This document shows positions 8,567-16,224 of a DNA stretch of 48,841 nucleotides, in pieces. How positions within the stretch are numbered: the first letter of the stretch is position 1; the number at the start of each line of letters is the position of its first letter. The position numbers and the translations under genes are program-made. The notes below the pieces were generated by a model, which was given only the letters and a program-made list of their open reading frames with translations, searched no databases and was not told the DNA's origin. Origin of the DNA: Gemmata sp. (lineage in GTDB: Bacteria > Planctomycetota > Planctomycetia > Gemmatales > Gemmataceae); assembly GCA_022843445.1 (NCBI GenBank), contig JALHNS010000008.1, positions 1 through 48,841 on the forward strand. Direction: 5' to 3'.

Positions 8567-8914
8567 TTAGTCGCCGGCGACCTCGCTGCCGAGCATGCGC
8601 GAGAGCTCGCTGCGCGGGATGAGCCAGCGGGACCGCGGGCCGGTGCCGGGCGACTTGACGGCCCTGATCCGCTTGTCTTTGATCCACGCGCGGACCCGGT
8701 ACTCGCTCCGGCCGACGCCGGCGGCGAAGTCCGCGACGGTGAGGTGCGGCTCGGGAGCCTTCGTGTCGCCGAGTCGGGAGAGGAGCGCCTCCAGACGCTC
8801 GATGATCGGGGCGAGAGCGCCCTCGACGTGCTTGGAGACGGCCCGCGCGTCAGTCGGCGGGTCGTGGGGCTCGCGGCGCGGCCCCGCGGCGGGGAGCGGT
8901 GACGGATGAGGCAT
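8567..8914 (-). CDS. Excisionase-like helix-turn-helix protein
   Basis: 115 residues from an ATG with GGAG 8-9 bases upstream. The C-terminal half has LTVADFAAGVGRSEYRVRAW and then KDKRIRAVKSPGTGPRSRWL and IPRSELSRML. That is the layout of the MerR-like HTH_17/excisionase fold: the 'xTxxExAxxLGxSxxTVxxWIxxGxIxAxxxG...yrIPxxEL' pattern. The N-terminal ~45 residues are Pro-rich and probably flexible, followed by a helix. In integrative elements such proteins direct excision or act as regulators. It is 31 bases upstream of the ParB-like gene and is probably the first gene of that operon. Confidence 0.75.
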   Translation of the reverse strand: MPHPSPLPAAGPRREPHDPPTDARAVSKHVEGALAPIIERLEALLSRLGDTKAPEPHLTVADFAAGVGRSEYRVRAWIKDKRIRAVKSPGTGPRSRWLIPRSELSRMLGSEVAGD

Positions 8915-9287
8915 GTTCGCGACTCCGGGCCCTGTCAGTGCGCCGGCCGGGCCGGACGACGGGACAGGGCCAACCTGGAAATCAGGCGGGGATCGCGAAC
9001 GGCGGGGCGGACCTTCCTCGGACGAAGGCGTCAACCGCGGTGATTGTCAGTCGGGATTTCGGAAACGAAATGACGACGGCGTGGGACGAACCCGCCCGAG
9101 AAGGTCGCGATAACCGTCAGCTCGCGACCGAAACGCCGTTGGTTGTAAGCGTGCGGTTCACAGACCGATCTGGGACGAGCCAACCAAGACTCCCGCCCAT
9201 CATAGGTATCTTACACGACGGAGCACGACAGACAACGCCAAGTTTTTGCTCTCACGAATGAGAGCAGTGATTCGAGTACGCATGCTC
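8915..9287. other. Intergenic control region of the HTH-led operon
   Basis: A 373-base stretch upstream of the excisionase-like gene and downstream of the PolA-like gene. I see no gene in it. Its right end holds an 8-bp inverted repeat and a third copy of the same half-site (see separate entry). A promoter for the HTH/ParB-like/helicase/RT operon is expected here but is not identified by sequence. Confidence 0.5.
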
Positions 9288-9290
9288 TCA
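9247..9290. promoter_or_regulatory. Three TGCTCTCA half-sites, possible operator
   Basis: TGCTCTCA, the spacer CGAA, and its exact inverted copy TGAGAGCA form a 20-base palindrome at 9247-9266. A third direct copy TGCTCTCA lies at 9283-9290, overlapping the PolA-like stop codon. No T-run follows on either strand, so a Rho-independent terminator is less likely than a protein-binding site. The neighbouring HTH protein is an obvious candidate binder, but this is inference. Confidence 0.4.
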
Positions 9291-11240
9291 CCAATCCGAC
9301 ACCAATTGGGCCGTTACGGCCTCAGCGATCTCATCTGCCCAGCCGGCCAGCGCGTTCCTGCTCAACGTTTCTAACTGGGGTGCGCCGCCCCCCACGGCCC
9401 CAGCTTTGGGAACGAGTACGGCGAACTCGTCGCCGGCGAACCCGGCCACACGGTGCCCGTTCGCGACGAGCGCGTAGTACACGGCTTTCCGGACCCCGTC
9501 GGCGAGTTCGAGGTGATCGCGGCCGATCACCTGAATCGGCGGTGCCTGACCGTACATCCGCCCCGTCGGAGTGATGTGGTCGGCACCGAGGAGGGCGCGA
9601 ATGAGATCTGCCCCGAGTAGGAACGAACGACTCGCGAGCGGGTTCTGTGAAAACCGCTCGCGAGAGGTGAAGGCCCGCCAGAGTCGATTGTTGGCCGAAG
9701 CGCGGTTCGGGTCGTATTCGCTGAGCAAGATATCGCACGCGCTCCGCACGACCGACTGGTCGGCGTCGGTGCCGAGCGTGCCGATGAGACTCCCCAGAAC
9801 AGTTCGGAGTTCCGGCACTGTGGAGCGGAGGTTGCCAGCGGCGAGTTGCTCTGCGCTCACGGAACAGTAGTCGCGGAGAGCGGGTGCCAGTCCTTCGAGA
9901 GCCTCCCGAGCGCGTTTCAGATCCATCGCCCGCGGAAGAATGCCGAACTCGTACTGCACGAGCCAGTTTTCGAGGTTGGCTTGGTCCACTCCGCGGGAGG
10001 CGTATGCCAGTGTCGCCCGGCTCACCTCGGTCCACGATCTAAACTCCTGCGAGTCGCGCTGCGCATGCAGCACCAAATCATCCACGCTCAGGTTACTCGT
10101 GCGGAGGATGAGTTCCTCGCGAACGCCGTCCACGCCGCGCCGACGGATCAGTTCGGCAAGCGCGCCGTCACCGGCGCGTTTCACCAAGCACGAGGCCAGC
10201 GCCCGCAGTTCGAGGTCGGGAATCCGGACGACAACGAACATCTCGTCGTCGGAGGTCGGAGACAGCGCTCTCGGTCCGGCCCACCGACGCAGGTACGTGA
10301 GGTCCGGACCGGCATACCGCAGTTCGGGGAAAGAGAGGGGGTGGGGCCGGAGTACGGGGCTCCCCTCCAGCGCAGTCAGCAGTTCGTTGACGGTCACGAG
10401 CTCGATCCACGCCGCGACCGCTTTTGAGTGAGGGGCTAGCAGCCGCCACGCCGCCATATCTTTCGAGTCTTCCGGTGCGGGTGCGACAAGGTCGTCACGG
10501 AACCGGACGAGGCCGCAGAGGTCTCGGACGAACGTCGCGAGGGCCTTAGCGTGGTCTCCGTTGTCTCCGGGATCGCCGGTATCCAGAAAGCGCTCGCGCC
10601 CGACTTTGTGCGCGAAGGTTTTTGCCGCGCGTGACTCGGCGAGAGCCGCAGAAGCCTTCGATTTGCGAGCGGCCAACTTATCCTTGACCAGATTCAGACG
10701 GTGTCCGGCCACCCGGACCCCAGCGACGCCATCCGCGGCGGCGAGAGCGCCTCGAACGTCTAGCCCGATCCCGAGTGGCCCGAATCGAGATACCTGCCGT
10801 CGGCCCACTTCGACCCGCTCGATGGCCTCGTCGGCCAAGTCGAGCAACCGCGCTGCCGCGTCGCGCAGCCGACCGCTGTCGGCGACCCAAGCGTCACCAC
10901 CCAAGTGCCGGCAGGGTGGGGCATTCCCACGAGGAGCGGCCTGACGCACCAGCGCCGACAAAAGGCCGATGGGGTACAGTCGGTTGTCGAGGACGACCCT
11001 GTTCACAGCCCCGTCGGTCCCAACGAAGCAGCGCGTGTGGTCGAGGTCAGCGGCGAAGCGAGAGCCGGGGTGCGCGTTCAGGAAATCGGCAAACCGCTCG
11101 TCCGGAACGAGGACCACACGGTTCCCGTCCGAAGCTGCGAACGCGCCGCTCGCCGAGCCTGTGTCGGGCCAGGCCAATCCGATCAGGCCGTCTCGAAGGG
11201 GGCAGCCGTCCCAGACCGGAACCGCATCAGCAGGGTTCAT
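9288..11240 (-). CDS. Family A DNA polymerase-like protein with degenerate active site
   Basis: 650 residues from the ATG chosen after a purine-rich stretch; 27 codons of open frame precede it. Two blocks recall the Pol I palm: VVVRIPDLELRALASCLV (337-354) matches motif A 'DYSQIELRxLA', keeping the Glu and Arg but with Arg339 where the catalytic Asp should be; HRVAGFAGDEFAVLVP (596-611) matches motif C 'VxHDE', with Gly for His but the Asp-Glu kept. The motif B helix (RxxxKxxxFG) is not recognisable. The N-terminus (FAADLDHTRCFVGTDG) sits where a proofreading or exonuclease-like domain would be. Polymerase activity is doubtful. It is co-directional with, and 97 bases downstream of, the integrase gene. 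The family call was made by eye. Confidence 0.55.
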   Translation of the reverse strand: MNPADAVPVWDGCPLRDGLIGLAWPDTGSASGAFAASDGNRVVLVPDERFADFLNAHPGSRFAADLDHTRCFVGTDGAVNRVVLDNRLYPIGLLSALVRQAAPRGNAPPCRHLGGDAWVADSGRLRDAAARLLDLADEAIERVEVGRRQVSRFGPLGIGLDVRGALAAADGVAGVRVAGHRLNLVKDKLAARKSKASAALAESRAAKTFAHKVGRERFLDTGDPGDNGDHAKALATFVRDLCGLVRFRDDLVAPAPEDSKDMAAWRLLAPHSKAVAAWIELVTVNELLTALEGSPVLRPHPLSFPELRYAGPDLTYLRRWAGPRALSPTSDDEMFVVVRIPDLELRALASCLVKRAGDGALAELIRRRGVDGVREELILRTSNLSVDDLVLHAQRDSQEFRSWTEVSRATLAYASRGVDQANLENWLVQYEFGILPRAMDLKRAREALEGLAPALRDYCSVSAEQLAAGNLRSTVPELRTVLGSLIGTLGTDADQSVVRSACDILLSEYDPNRASANNRLWRAFTSRERFSQNPLASRSFLLGADLIRALLGADHITPTGRMYGQAPPIQVIGRDHLELADGVRKAVYYALVANGHRVAGFAGDEFAVLVPKAGAVGGGAPQLETLSRNALAGWADEIAEAVTAQLVSDW

Positions 11241-11336
11241 CCCGCACCGCATCCTTGTTGGACAAGGGAAATCGAACGAAACCGCGTCGGACGCCGCCCC
11301 GGCCGAACTTCGGAGCGACACCCGGTACTTTCAGGC

Positions 11337-12590
11337 TTACGTGTTCCCGGCCTCGAATGCCTTGAACGCGAGCATCTCGATGGCAGAGCGCTTCGCCTTC
11401 GGGAACAGGTGCCGGTAGCGCTTGCGCATCGCCTCGGTCGTGTGCCCCATGAACTCGTCGATCACCCGCTGGTCTACGCCGGCCGCGGCGAGGTTCGAGG
11501 CGAAGCTGTGGCGGTACGTGTGGAACCCGATCTTCGGCCGGTTGTTCCGCTCGGGGATCACCCACCGGGTGCCCTTGAGCGGCTGCCAGAACCGCTCCTC
11601 GGCTTGGTGGCGGGCGAGCGGGTCGAGGCTCCCGTCGTCGCACGCCACGAACTGCCCCTTGGGCCGCTTTCGCAGCCACTCGCGGAGGATCGTCTTTAGT
11701 GCGGGGTGCAGGTCGATCCGCCGGGTCGTTTCGTCCGCCTGACGCGACTGCTTCTTGCTCCGAGCCACGATCCCGTCGTGGTCGAACTCGACATCGGCCC
11801 AGCGCAGCCGCAGGATCTCCCCGCGGCGCATCCCGGTGTACGCCGGGATCGCGTGCAGCACGTGCGACACCTCGTGCCGCGACCGGGTGCGGACCAGCTC
11901 CAAGATCTCGCCGATCTCGCCCGGAGTCAAATACAGCCGGTCCCACAGCGCCCATTCCTCGGGGCGGGTAAGGCCGCCCCGCCCGATCGCCGCTTCGATC
12001 TCGGCCCGCGTCTGGAACCGCGGCGGGTCGCCGGATCCCTTCACCCGGACCAGTGCCGCCGCGGGTGACGCGGACACGAACCCTTCAGACGCGCACCAGT
12101 CGAAGAAGGCCACCAGGGTGGACCGCTCCTTCTTCACCGTGTCGCGGGCGCGGGCACCGAGCCGCGCCTGGATGTACGCCTTCAGGTCGGCCTCGCGAAT
12201 CTCGTTGACGGGAGCGCCGGTGAGGCGCCCGATCCCCCCTTGGAAGTTCCGCAGGTGGACCGCCACCGTCATCCGGGTGGTGTGAGCGAGGTGCGCCAAG
12301 TTGCCGCGGTACTGCGTAACCGCCTCCGCGACGGTCGGAACCGGCGGCGGTTCGGGTTCGGGCTCAGGGGCCGCAGTCAGCGTGCCGCCGCTGAGGACGA
12401 AGTCGGGGACGGGAACGCCCTCGGGCACGGTCATCAGCCCCACGCGGAGCCGGTGGATCACGCGGGTGATCTCGGCGAGGGCGAGTTCGGCGTCCCGTCG
12501 GTCGCCCGTCTTGAGCGACCGCTTGAACTCGACGCCCTTGTGCCGGAACCGCGCGACGAAGACGCCGTCTTTGAGAAAAATGCTGGCCAT
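11337..12590 (-). CDS. Tyrosine recombinase/integrase
   Basis: A site-specific integrase of the phage/ICE type, 417 residues from the ATG beginning MASIFLKDGV. The N-terminal arm-type domain (1-70) is followed by a Pro-rich linker, a core-binding SAM-like domain (85-190) and the catalytic domain. The catalytic set is complete: Arg255 in TGMRRGEILRL, Lys280 in the ARSKK turn, His357 and Arg360 in HTYRHSFASN, His383 in MGHTTEAM, and nucleophile Tyr392 in RKRYRHL. The length is normal for the family. It lies at the right end of the minus-strand element genes and 208 bases from a tRNA 3' fragment, which fits a tRNA-targeting integrase. Confidence 0.95.
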   Translation of the reverse strand: MASIFLKDGVFVARFRHKGVEFKRSLKTGDRRDAELALAEITRVIHRLRVGLMTVPEGVPVPDFVLSGGTLTAAPEPEPEPPPVPTVAEAVTQYRGNLAHLAHTTRMTVAVHLRNFQGGIGRLTGAPVNEIREADLKAYIQARLGARARDTVKKERSTLVAFFDWCASEGFVSASPAAALVRVKGSGDPPRFQTRAEIEAAIGRGGLTRPEEWALWDRLYLTPGEIGEILELVRTRSRHEVSHVLHAIPAYTGMRRGEILRLRWADVEFDHDGIVARSKKQSRQADETTRRIDLHPALKTILREWLRKRPKGQFVACDDGSLDPLARHQAEERFWQPLKGTRWVIPERNNRPKIGFHTYRHSFASNLAAAGVDQRVIDEFMGHTTEAMRKRYRHLFPKAKRSAIEMLAFKAFEAGNT

Positions 12591-13131
12591 GGTCGTGTGG
12601 GCCTTGACGGACACTTGGGTAGTCCGCTCCGGCCGGGCCGATCCCGGTCGAAGTTGCCACACGACGACACACGGTGCGAGGTGCGCCACGATTGCGCCAC
12701 CGGCGACCAATATACCACTGGGGTCCGGAAGGACCCGTGCGACGTAACTGCTTGGCTCGTAAGGGCTGTTTCCGCCGGTACGGCGGGAGAAAAGGAGTTA
12801 CCCGGCTAGGATTCGAACCTAGACAAAGAGAACCAAAATCTACGGAGATGCTTCTTCACCTGCGCCAAAGAAACACAACGAATGCGACATTTTCCCTAAA
12901 AGTTCCAGCGAATTATCCCAGTCGGCGATTAGGCACGCGCAGTCGCCCGTCGGCATGTTTTGGCCTCGGTGAGCGATCATTTGCGACCCTATTGCGACTC
13001 AAGTTGCTCAGGGCGGCGACTCGGCCCGCGAGACCGGCGACCTCCGTGGACACGGCTTGCCGGTCCATCGCGGCCTGTTTTCCTTGTGCGCTGCGTTCAA
13101 CTGTGCCAACCTCCGCTCAACGGGAGGTGGA
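12591..13131. other. Intergenic region at the element edge, containing a tRNA remnant
   Basis: This 541-base region between the integrase and the next plus-strand gene holds a tRNA 3'-half remnant (separate entry). The segment to the right of the remnant (about 12841-12960) looks more AT-rich than the genes around it. No convincing coding frame is seen. The change of strand and composition here is consistent with an element boundary. Confidence 0.45.
12799..12840 (-). repeat. tRNA 3'-half remnant, candidate attachment site
   Basis: Read on the minus strand it has an anticodon loop TTTTGGT, a short variable region, a perfect T-arm (CTAGG, loop TTCGAAT, CCTAG) and an acceptor-like CCGGGTA. The anticodon would be UUG (Gln). 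Similarity stops inside the anticodon stem: no D-arm and no 5' acceptor TACCCGG lie upstream, so this is not an intact tRNA. Tyrosine integrases often use tRNA 3' ends as attB, and an integrase gene is 208 bases away. The fragment's 3' end points toward the integrase, which is not the simplest geometry for a single insertion. Confidence 0.6.
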
Positions 13132-13692
13132 ATGCCGGTGGAGAAGTATTACTTGGGACCAGCGCCCGCGGACGAGGAGTGCGTTTCGCTCGGCGTGGAC
13201 AACTGCGAGGAACTGGCGCGGCGCGAGTGCCGGGCGTACATTGAGGCGATCAAGCAGGTGTGCGGCCAACCGCCGGAAGGCGCGCGGCTGAAGATCGAGC
13301 GCCAGCGGCACGACTTCGGCGACTTTATGGAAGTCGTCGTGCTGTTTGACCCCAGCAACCGGGAGGCCGCCGAGTACGCCGCGAAGTGCGACGCACAGGC
13401 TCCGACGCGGTGGCCGGAGAAGTCAACAAACATCAAGTTCCTGCCCGGTTCGGTAGACGTCACGCTTGGCGCTCAGCAAGTCGCAAGTCTGGACGATATC
13501 CGGCGACTCCTTGACCGCCACACCTCCGGGGATTGGGGCGACCTGTGCGAAGAAGACAAGCGCGCCAACGACTCGGCGTTGAAACACGGTGGGCGCATTC
13601 TGTCAGCGTACCACGTCAACGGCGAAAAGCTGTGGGTGCTGACGGAAGCGAGCCGCGAGCAGACAACGGTACTGACACCGGGCGAGTATTGA
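13132..13692 (+). CDS. Protein with a mobile-element 'type I restriction subunit M'-like tail
   Basis: The ATG follows GGGAGGTGGA and gives 186 residues. The first ~110 residues (MPVEKYYLGPAPADEECVSL onward) look like an alpha/beta domain, unrecognised; HDFGDFMEVVVLFDP suggests a beta strand pair. The last ~70 residues (SGDWGDLCEEDKRANDSALK, then GGRILSAYHVNGEKLWVLTE, ending TTVLTPGEY) match a short module found in small plasmid- and phage-borne proteins often annotated 'type I restriction endonuclease subunit M'. That label is historical, and no methyltransferase motif is present. The final codons are shared with a dispersed repeat whose second copy lies 17.7 kb to the right. Confidence 0.65.
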   Translation: MPVEKYYLGPAPADEECVSLGVDNCEELARRECRAYIEAIKQVCGQPPEGARLKIERQRHDFGDFMEVVVLFDPSNREAAEYAAKCDAQAPTRWPEKSTNIKFLPGSVDVTLGAQQVASLDDIRRLLDRHTSGDWGDLCEEDKRANDSALKHGGRILSAYHVNGEKLWVLTEASREQTTVLTPGEY

Positions 13693-13720
13693 TGCCTGCT
13701 CTGCGGCACCTTTGGGTGTC
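13675..13720 (+). repeat. Dispersed repeat A, copy 1
   Basis: A 46-base stretch covering the last codons of the gene with the TVLTPGEY tail and the bases after its stop. It is about 90% identical by eye to 31406-31451; the first 23 bases (ACACCGGGCGAGTATTGATG and three more) are identical. The copy is bounded by GACACC and GGTGTC in inverted orientation. It may be a relic of gene duplication or a recombination joint. Confidence 0.7.
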
Positions 13721-13863
13721 CTATTCCGAGGAATTGACGTCGCTGTACACAAACCTGCTCAAGGTGGCGAAACTACCGGATCCACAAGAGCTCAAACTGC
13801 ACCAACGCGGAGCTTGCCGGGTTTCGGGCTGATTCGACTTGAACCGTGAACGATCAGACGAAG

Positions 13864-13890
13864 CCGGCCCGGCCAGAATGGCCGGGCCGG
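13864..13890. terminator. Strong hairpin, probable terminator
   Basis: CCGGCCCGGCCA, the loop GAA, and the exact complement TGGCCGGGCCGG form a 12-bp perfect stem. It lies 26 bases beyond the stop of the minus-strand secreted-protein gene and 170 bases beyond the plus-strand gene before it, between convergent genes. There is no T-run, so it may act as a transcript-end stabiliser rather than a classical intrinsic terminator. Confidence 0.55.
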
Positions 13891-13915
13891 AGATCAGCGA
13901 GTATCAAGATTCGGG

Positions 13916-15340
13916 TTACTTTGGCTTGCACGTTAAGGCGGCGAACCGCGACGGGAAGAGCTTTTTAAGTTCCGCGAAGTGTGGGTCGGCTCCCAGTTCG
14001 GCCCCGCTCACCCCGCAAGTTTTCACCGCGAACTCGAGCCACGAGAGTGCGTCCGCAGAACCGCCGTCGAGTGCCTTCAGGCGTGCGTAGTTGAGAGCGA
14101 ACTGGGGGCAGCGTTCGGTGCGCCGCGGTTCGGCGATTTCGTCCGCGAGCGCCAAACCCGCTTTCAGTTGTCCGGCGTGGATCCGCGCGAAGGCGAGGCG
14201 CATGCGGATGTACCCGTTCGGGTCGGCCTTGTTGTTGAGCCGCAGGCACTCGTTCCACACGGCCACGCCGTCGCGCGCGTGATCCGATTCGCTCCCGAAC
14301 AGGCCTTTCCCGTTGGCGAGGACGTCCAGCGAGGAAGCGCGGTTGATCAGATCACCCGCGACGAGCAAGACCGTCACACGGTGCGGGTTGTAGCCCGCGC
14401 CCGCCGGGATGTGCTCGAGCGCGGTGCGGCACTCGTTGGCGAGCGCCGCGAGGCGCGCGGCCGCGCGCCGCATCTGGTCCGGCTCGGTCCCGGCACGCAG
14501 AAACTCTCGACTGCCCGCGGTCGCCGCGCGTTCCGTGAGTGCGAACGGGTCGCGCGGGCGACGCTGCACCCACGCGTTGAGGCACTTGAGCCGTTCGTCG
14601 AGGACAGCCGCGTCGAGACCGCCGGCCCGGGTGCGCACGGGCTTGTAGAAGCCGGCTGCTTCTTCGTCGGTCGCGTCGAGGCCCACTTCACCCGCGCGCC
14701 ACTTGTACTTCTCGGCAAGGGCGAGGGCGCACTTGCGGTGGCGCTCGAAGTCCTCGGCGAGTCGGGTTTCGAGTTCGGTTCGGGCCTTCTCGATTCGACC
14801 CCACCGTTCGGCACCGACCTTGCTGGCGCGGCTGTGGTTCCGCGCGCCCTCGTAGGCTTCGGCCATAAAGAAGCCGGAGACGAACCCGGCAGCCGTACCG
14901 TACACCAGATTCACCTGTGCGCCGGCCACAGCACCCGCGATCGCGACTCCGAATCGTTCACCCAAGCCCATGCGCCGGTTCATCTGTTCGAGGGCGGCTT
15001 CGTCGATCACGTCGATGGCGCGAGCGTAGTTCTGGTACGCGTCGACGAGACGGTTCACGTCGCGGAGCATCCGCACCACATCGGCGTCGATGTCCTCGGC
15101 GACGAACAGCGTGTCGAGGGCCGCCAGTTGGAGGCGCACGTCCGTGAGAGCCCCGATCGGGGACAGGGCTTTGGGGTTGAACACCAGTTGGCGCTGGACG
15201 TCGGCGACCGCGCGGAGGGCGAAGTAGTTCTTGTCCGCTTGGGCGAGTTTGTGCTTCCCGCCGACCTCCGGTTGGGCCGCGAGGCCCGACGGGTCGAGGA
15301 GAGCGAGCGCCACGAACACGGCGCAGCAGGTGCGAGTCAT
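13916..15340 (-). CDS. Secreted helical repeat protein, unknown function
   Basis: 474 residues with a typical signal peptide (MTRTCCAVFVALALLDPSGL, cleavage near AAQ). Two glycine-rich hydrophobic stretches follow around residues 127-165 (FGVAIAGAVAGAQVNLVYGT, AAGFVSGFFM), either a membrane hairpin or packed helices. The C-terminal half has TPR-like helical pairs with Ala/Leu spacing ('CLRLNNKADPNGYIRMRLAF', 'YARLKALDGGSADALSWLEF'), probably Sel1/TPR-type bookkeeping of 'children'. No enzyme motif is seen. An exported structural or stress-related role is the most that can be inferred. Confidence 0.75.
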   Translation of the reverse strand: MTRTCCAVFVALALLDPSGLAAQPEVGGKHKLAQADKNYFALRAVADVQRQLVFNPKALSPIGALTDVRLQLAALDTLFVAEDIDADVVRMLRDVNRLVDAYQNYARAIDVIDEAALEQMNRRMGLGERFGVAIAGAVAGAQVNLVYGTAAGFVSGFFMAEAYEGARNHSRASKVGAERWGRIEKARTELETRLAEDFERHRKCALALAEKYKWRAGEVGLDATDEEAAGFYKPVRTRAGGLDAAVLDERLKCLNAWVQRRPRDPFALTERAATAGSREFLRAGTEPDQMRRAAARLAALANECRTALEHIPAGAGYNPHRVTVLLVAGDLINRASSLDVLANGKGLFGSESDHARDGVAVWNECLRLNNKADPNGYIRMRLAFARIHAGQLKAGLALADEIAEPRRTERCPQFALNYARLKALDGGSADALSWLEFAVKTCGVSGAELGADPHFAELKKLFPSRFAALTCKPK

Positions 15341-15436
15341 GGGTTCTCCAGACGGGCGAAGCGAGTGCGCTGAAACACGGGGGCGATCAGTCAGGGCGAG
15401 CGGCGAGTTCGGGTGTTGCTCGGCCAGACGACGCGC

Positions 15437-15562
15437 TTAGTAGGGGCGCGGCTTCACGGCGGGGGCGGGTTTCAGGTCTTCCTTCTTGGCCGGCGGCGTG
15501 TCGGCGCAACCAGTGACCATCAGCAGGGTGGCGCACAGAACGGCCTTCCAAAAACGCGACAT
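15437..15562 (-). CDS. Very small lipoprotein
   Basis: 41 residues from an ATG with GAGGAGAAAG upstream, a good ribosome site. MSRFWKAVLCATLLMVTGC is a lipoprotein signal peptide with lipobox VTGC; the mature part is only ADTPPAKKEDLKPAPAVKPR plus two residues, a Pro/Lys-rich tail. Such small lipoproteins are common in Gemmata relatives. It follows the secreted helical protein on the same strand in the opposite order (upstream of it), so the two may be co-transcribed. Confidence 0.7.
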   Translation of the reverse strand: MSRFWKAVLCATLLMVTGCADTPPAKKEDLKPAPAVKPRPY

Positions 15563-15739
15563 CGAACTTTCTCCTCGTTGGGACATCGGGCGATGCCCTT
15601 GGCTATAAACATAATATAGCGCCACGCCTGCTTTGCAAGGTTGCTGGTGATATTTTTAGCCAGCATCCTGTAACTCGCGGGCACTGCGCGTCCCGGATTA
15701 TCTTCATGACCGAATTCACCGTCGTGTGCAGTAGCCGCA

Positions 15740-15950
15740 AGAGTCGCGTCGTGTGGGCGAGGAATGCGAGGAACTCCTGATGCTGGTGGTGCCGGTGACA
15801 GGTGCCGATCACCCGGCCGGTCGCTACGACGAGAGCCGCGAACAGCGCGATGGTGCCGTGCCGCCAGTAGTCGTGATTGCCGTTCTCGGTGCGTTTAGGG
15901 CAGTTGTGGTTGGAGCGGTTGCGTGCGGTCGATCGCTTGCACCTACGTTT
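15740..15950 (-). pseudogene. IS630-family transposase relic
   Basis: Translated on the minus strand, VQAIDRTQP, a frame change, and then HDYWRHGTIALFAALVVATG and RVIGTCHRHHQHQEFLAFLA match the conserved catalytic-core segment of IS630/ISRSO5 transposases ('vqALDRTqp...HDYxRHGTxxLFAALxxxTGxVxGxxxxRHRHqEFlxFL'). A stop and at least one frameshift interrupt it, and the flanking DDE parts are missing or unrecognisable. No terminal repeats are seen. The rest of the 662-base gap between the lipoprotein and the HEAT-repeat gene (15563-16224) shows no intact gene. Confidence 0.7.
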
Positions 15951-16224
15951 GGTAATCGGCGCGCCATGTCGGCCAACCCGACCAACCGGGCTGTGCGAAT
16001 TACTCGCGCGAATTGCGGACGGTCACGGCCGAGATGATCTTGGCGAGGCGAGCGAGCCGCTATGCGATGGTCGGCCGGCGCGGCCAATCGGTGAGTTGGG
16101 TGTACTCGTCGGTGAGGGCGATCGGCGTGGGTTGCGCCGCGCGGCATCGGGAATTCCTAGATGGGGTTCCCGACACTCGTAGTCCGAGGGGCTGAAACCG
16201 GAAACGAACTTCAACTCAGGACAC

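Noticed and set aside
9247-9266. Rho-independent terminator for the PolA-like gene
   Set aside because: The stem is good, but no T-run follows on either strand and a third half-site nearby points to a binding site.
12790-12870. A complete tRNA-Gln gene
   Set aside because: The T-arm and anticodon loop are present, but no D-arm and no 5' acceptor strand complementary to CCGGGTA lie upstream.
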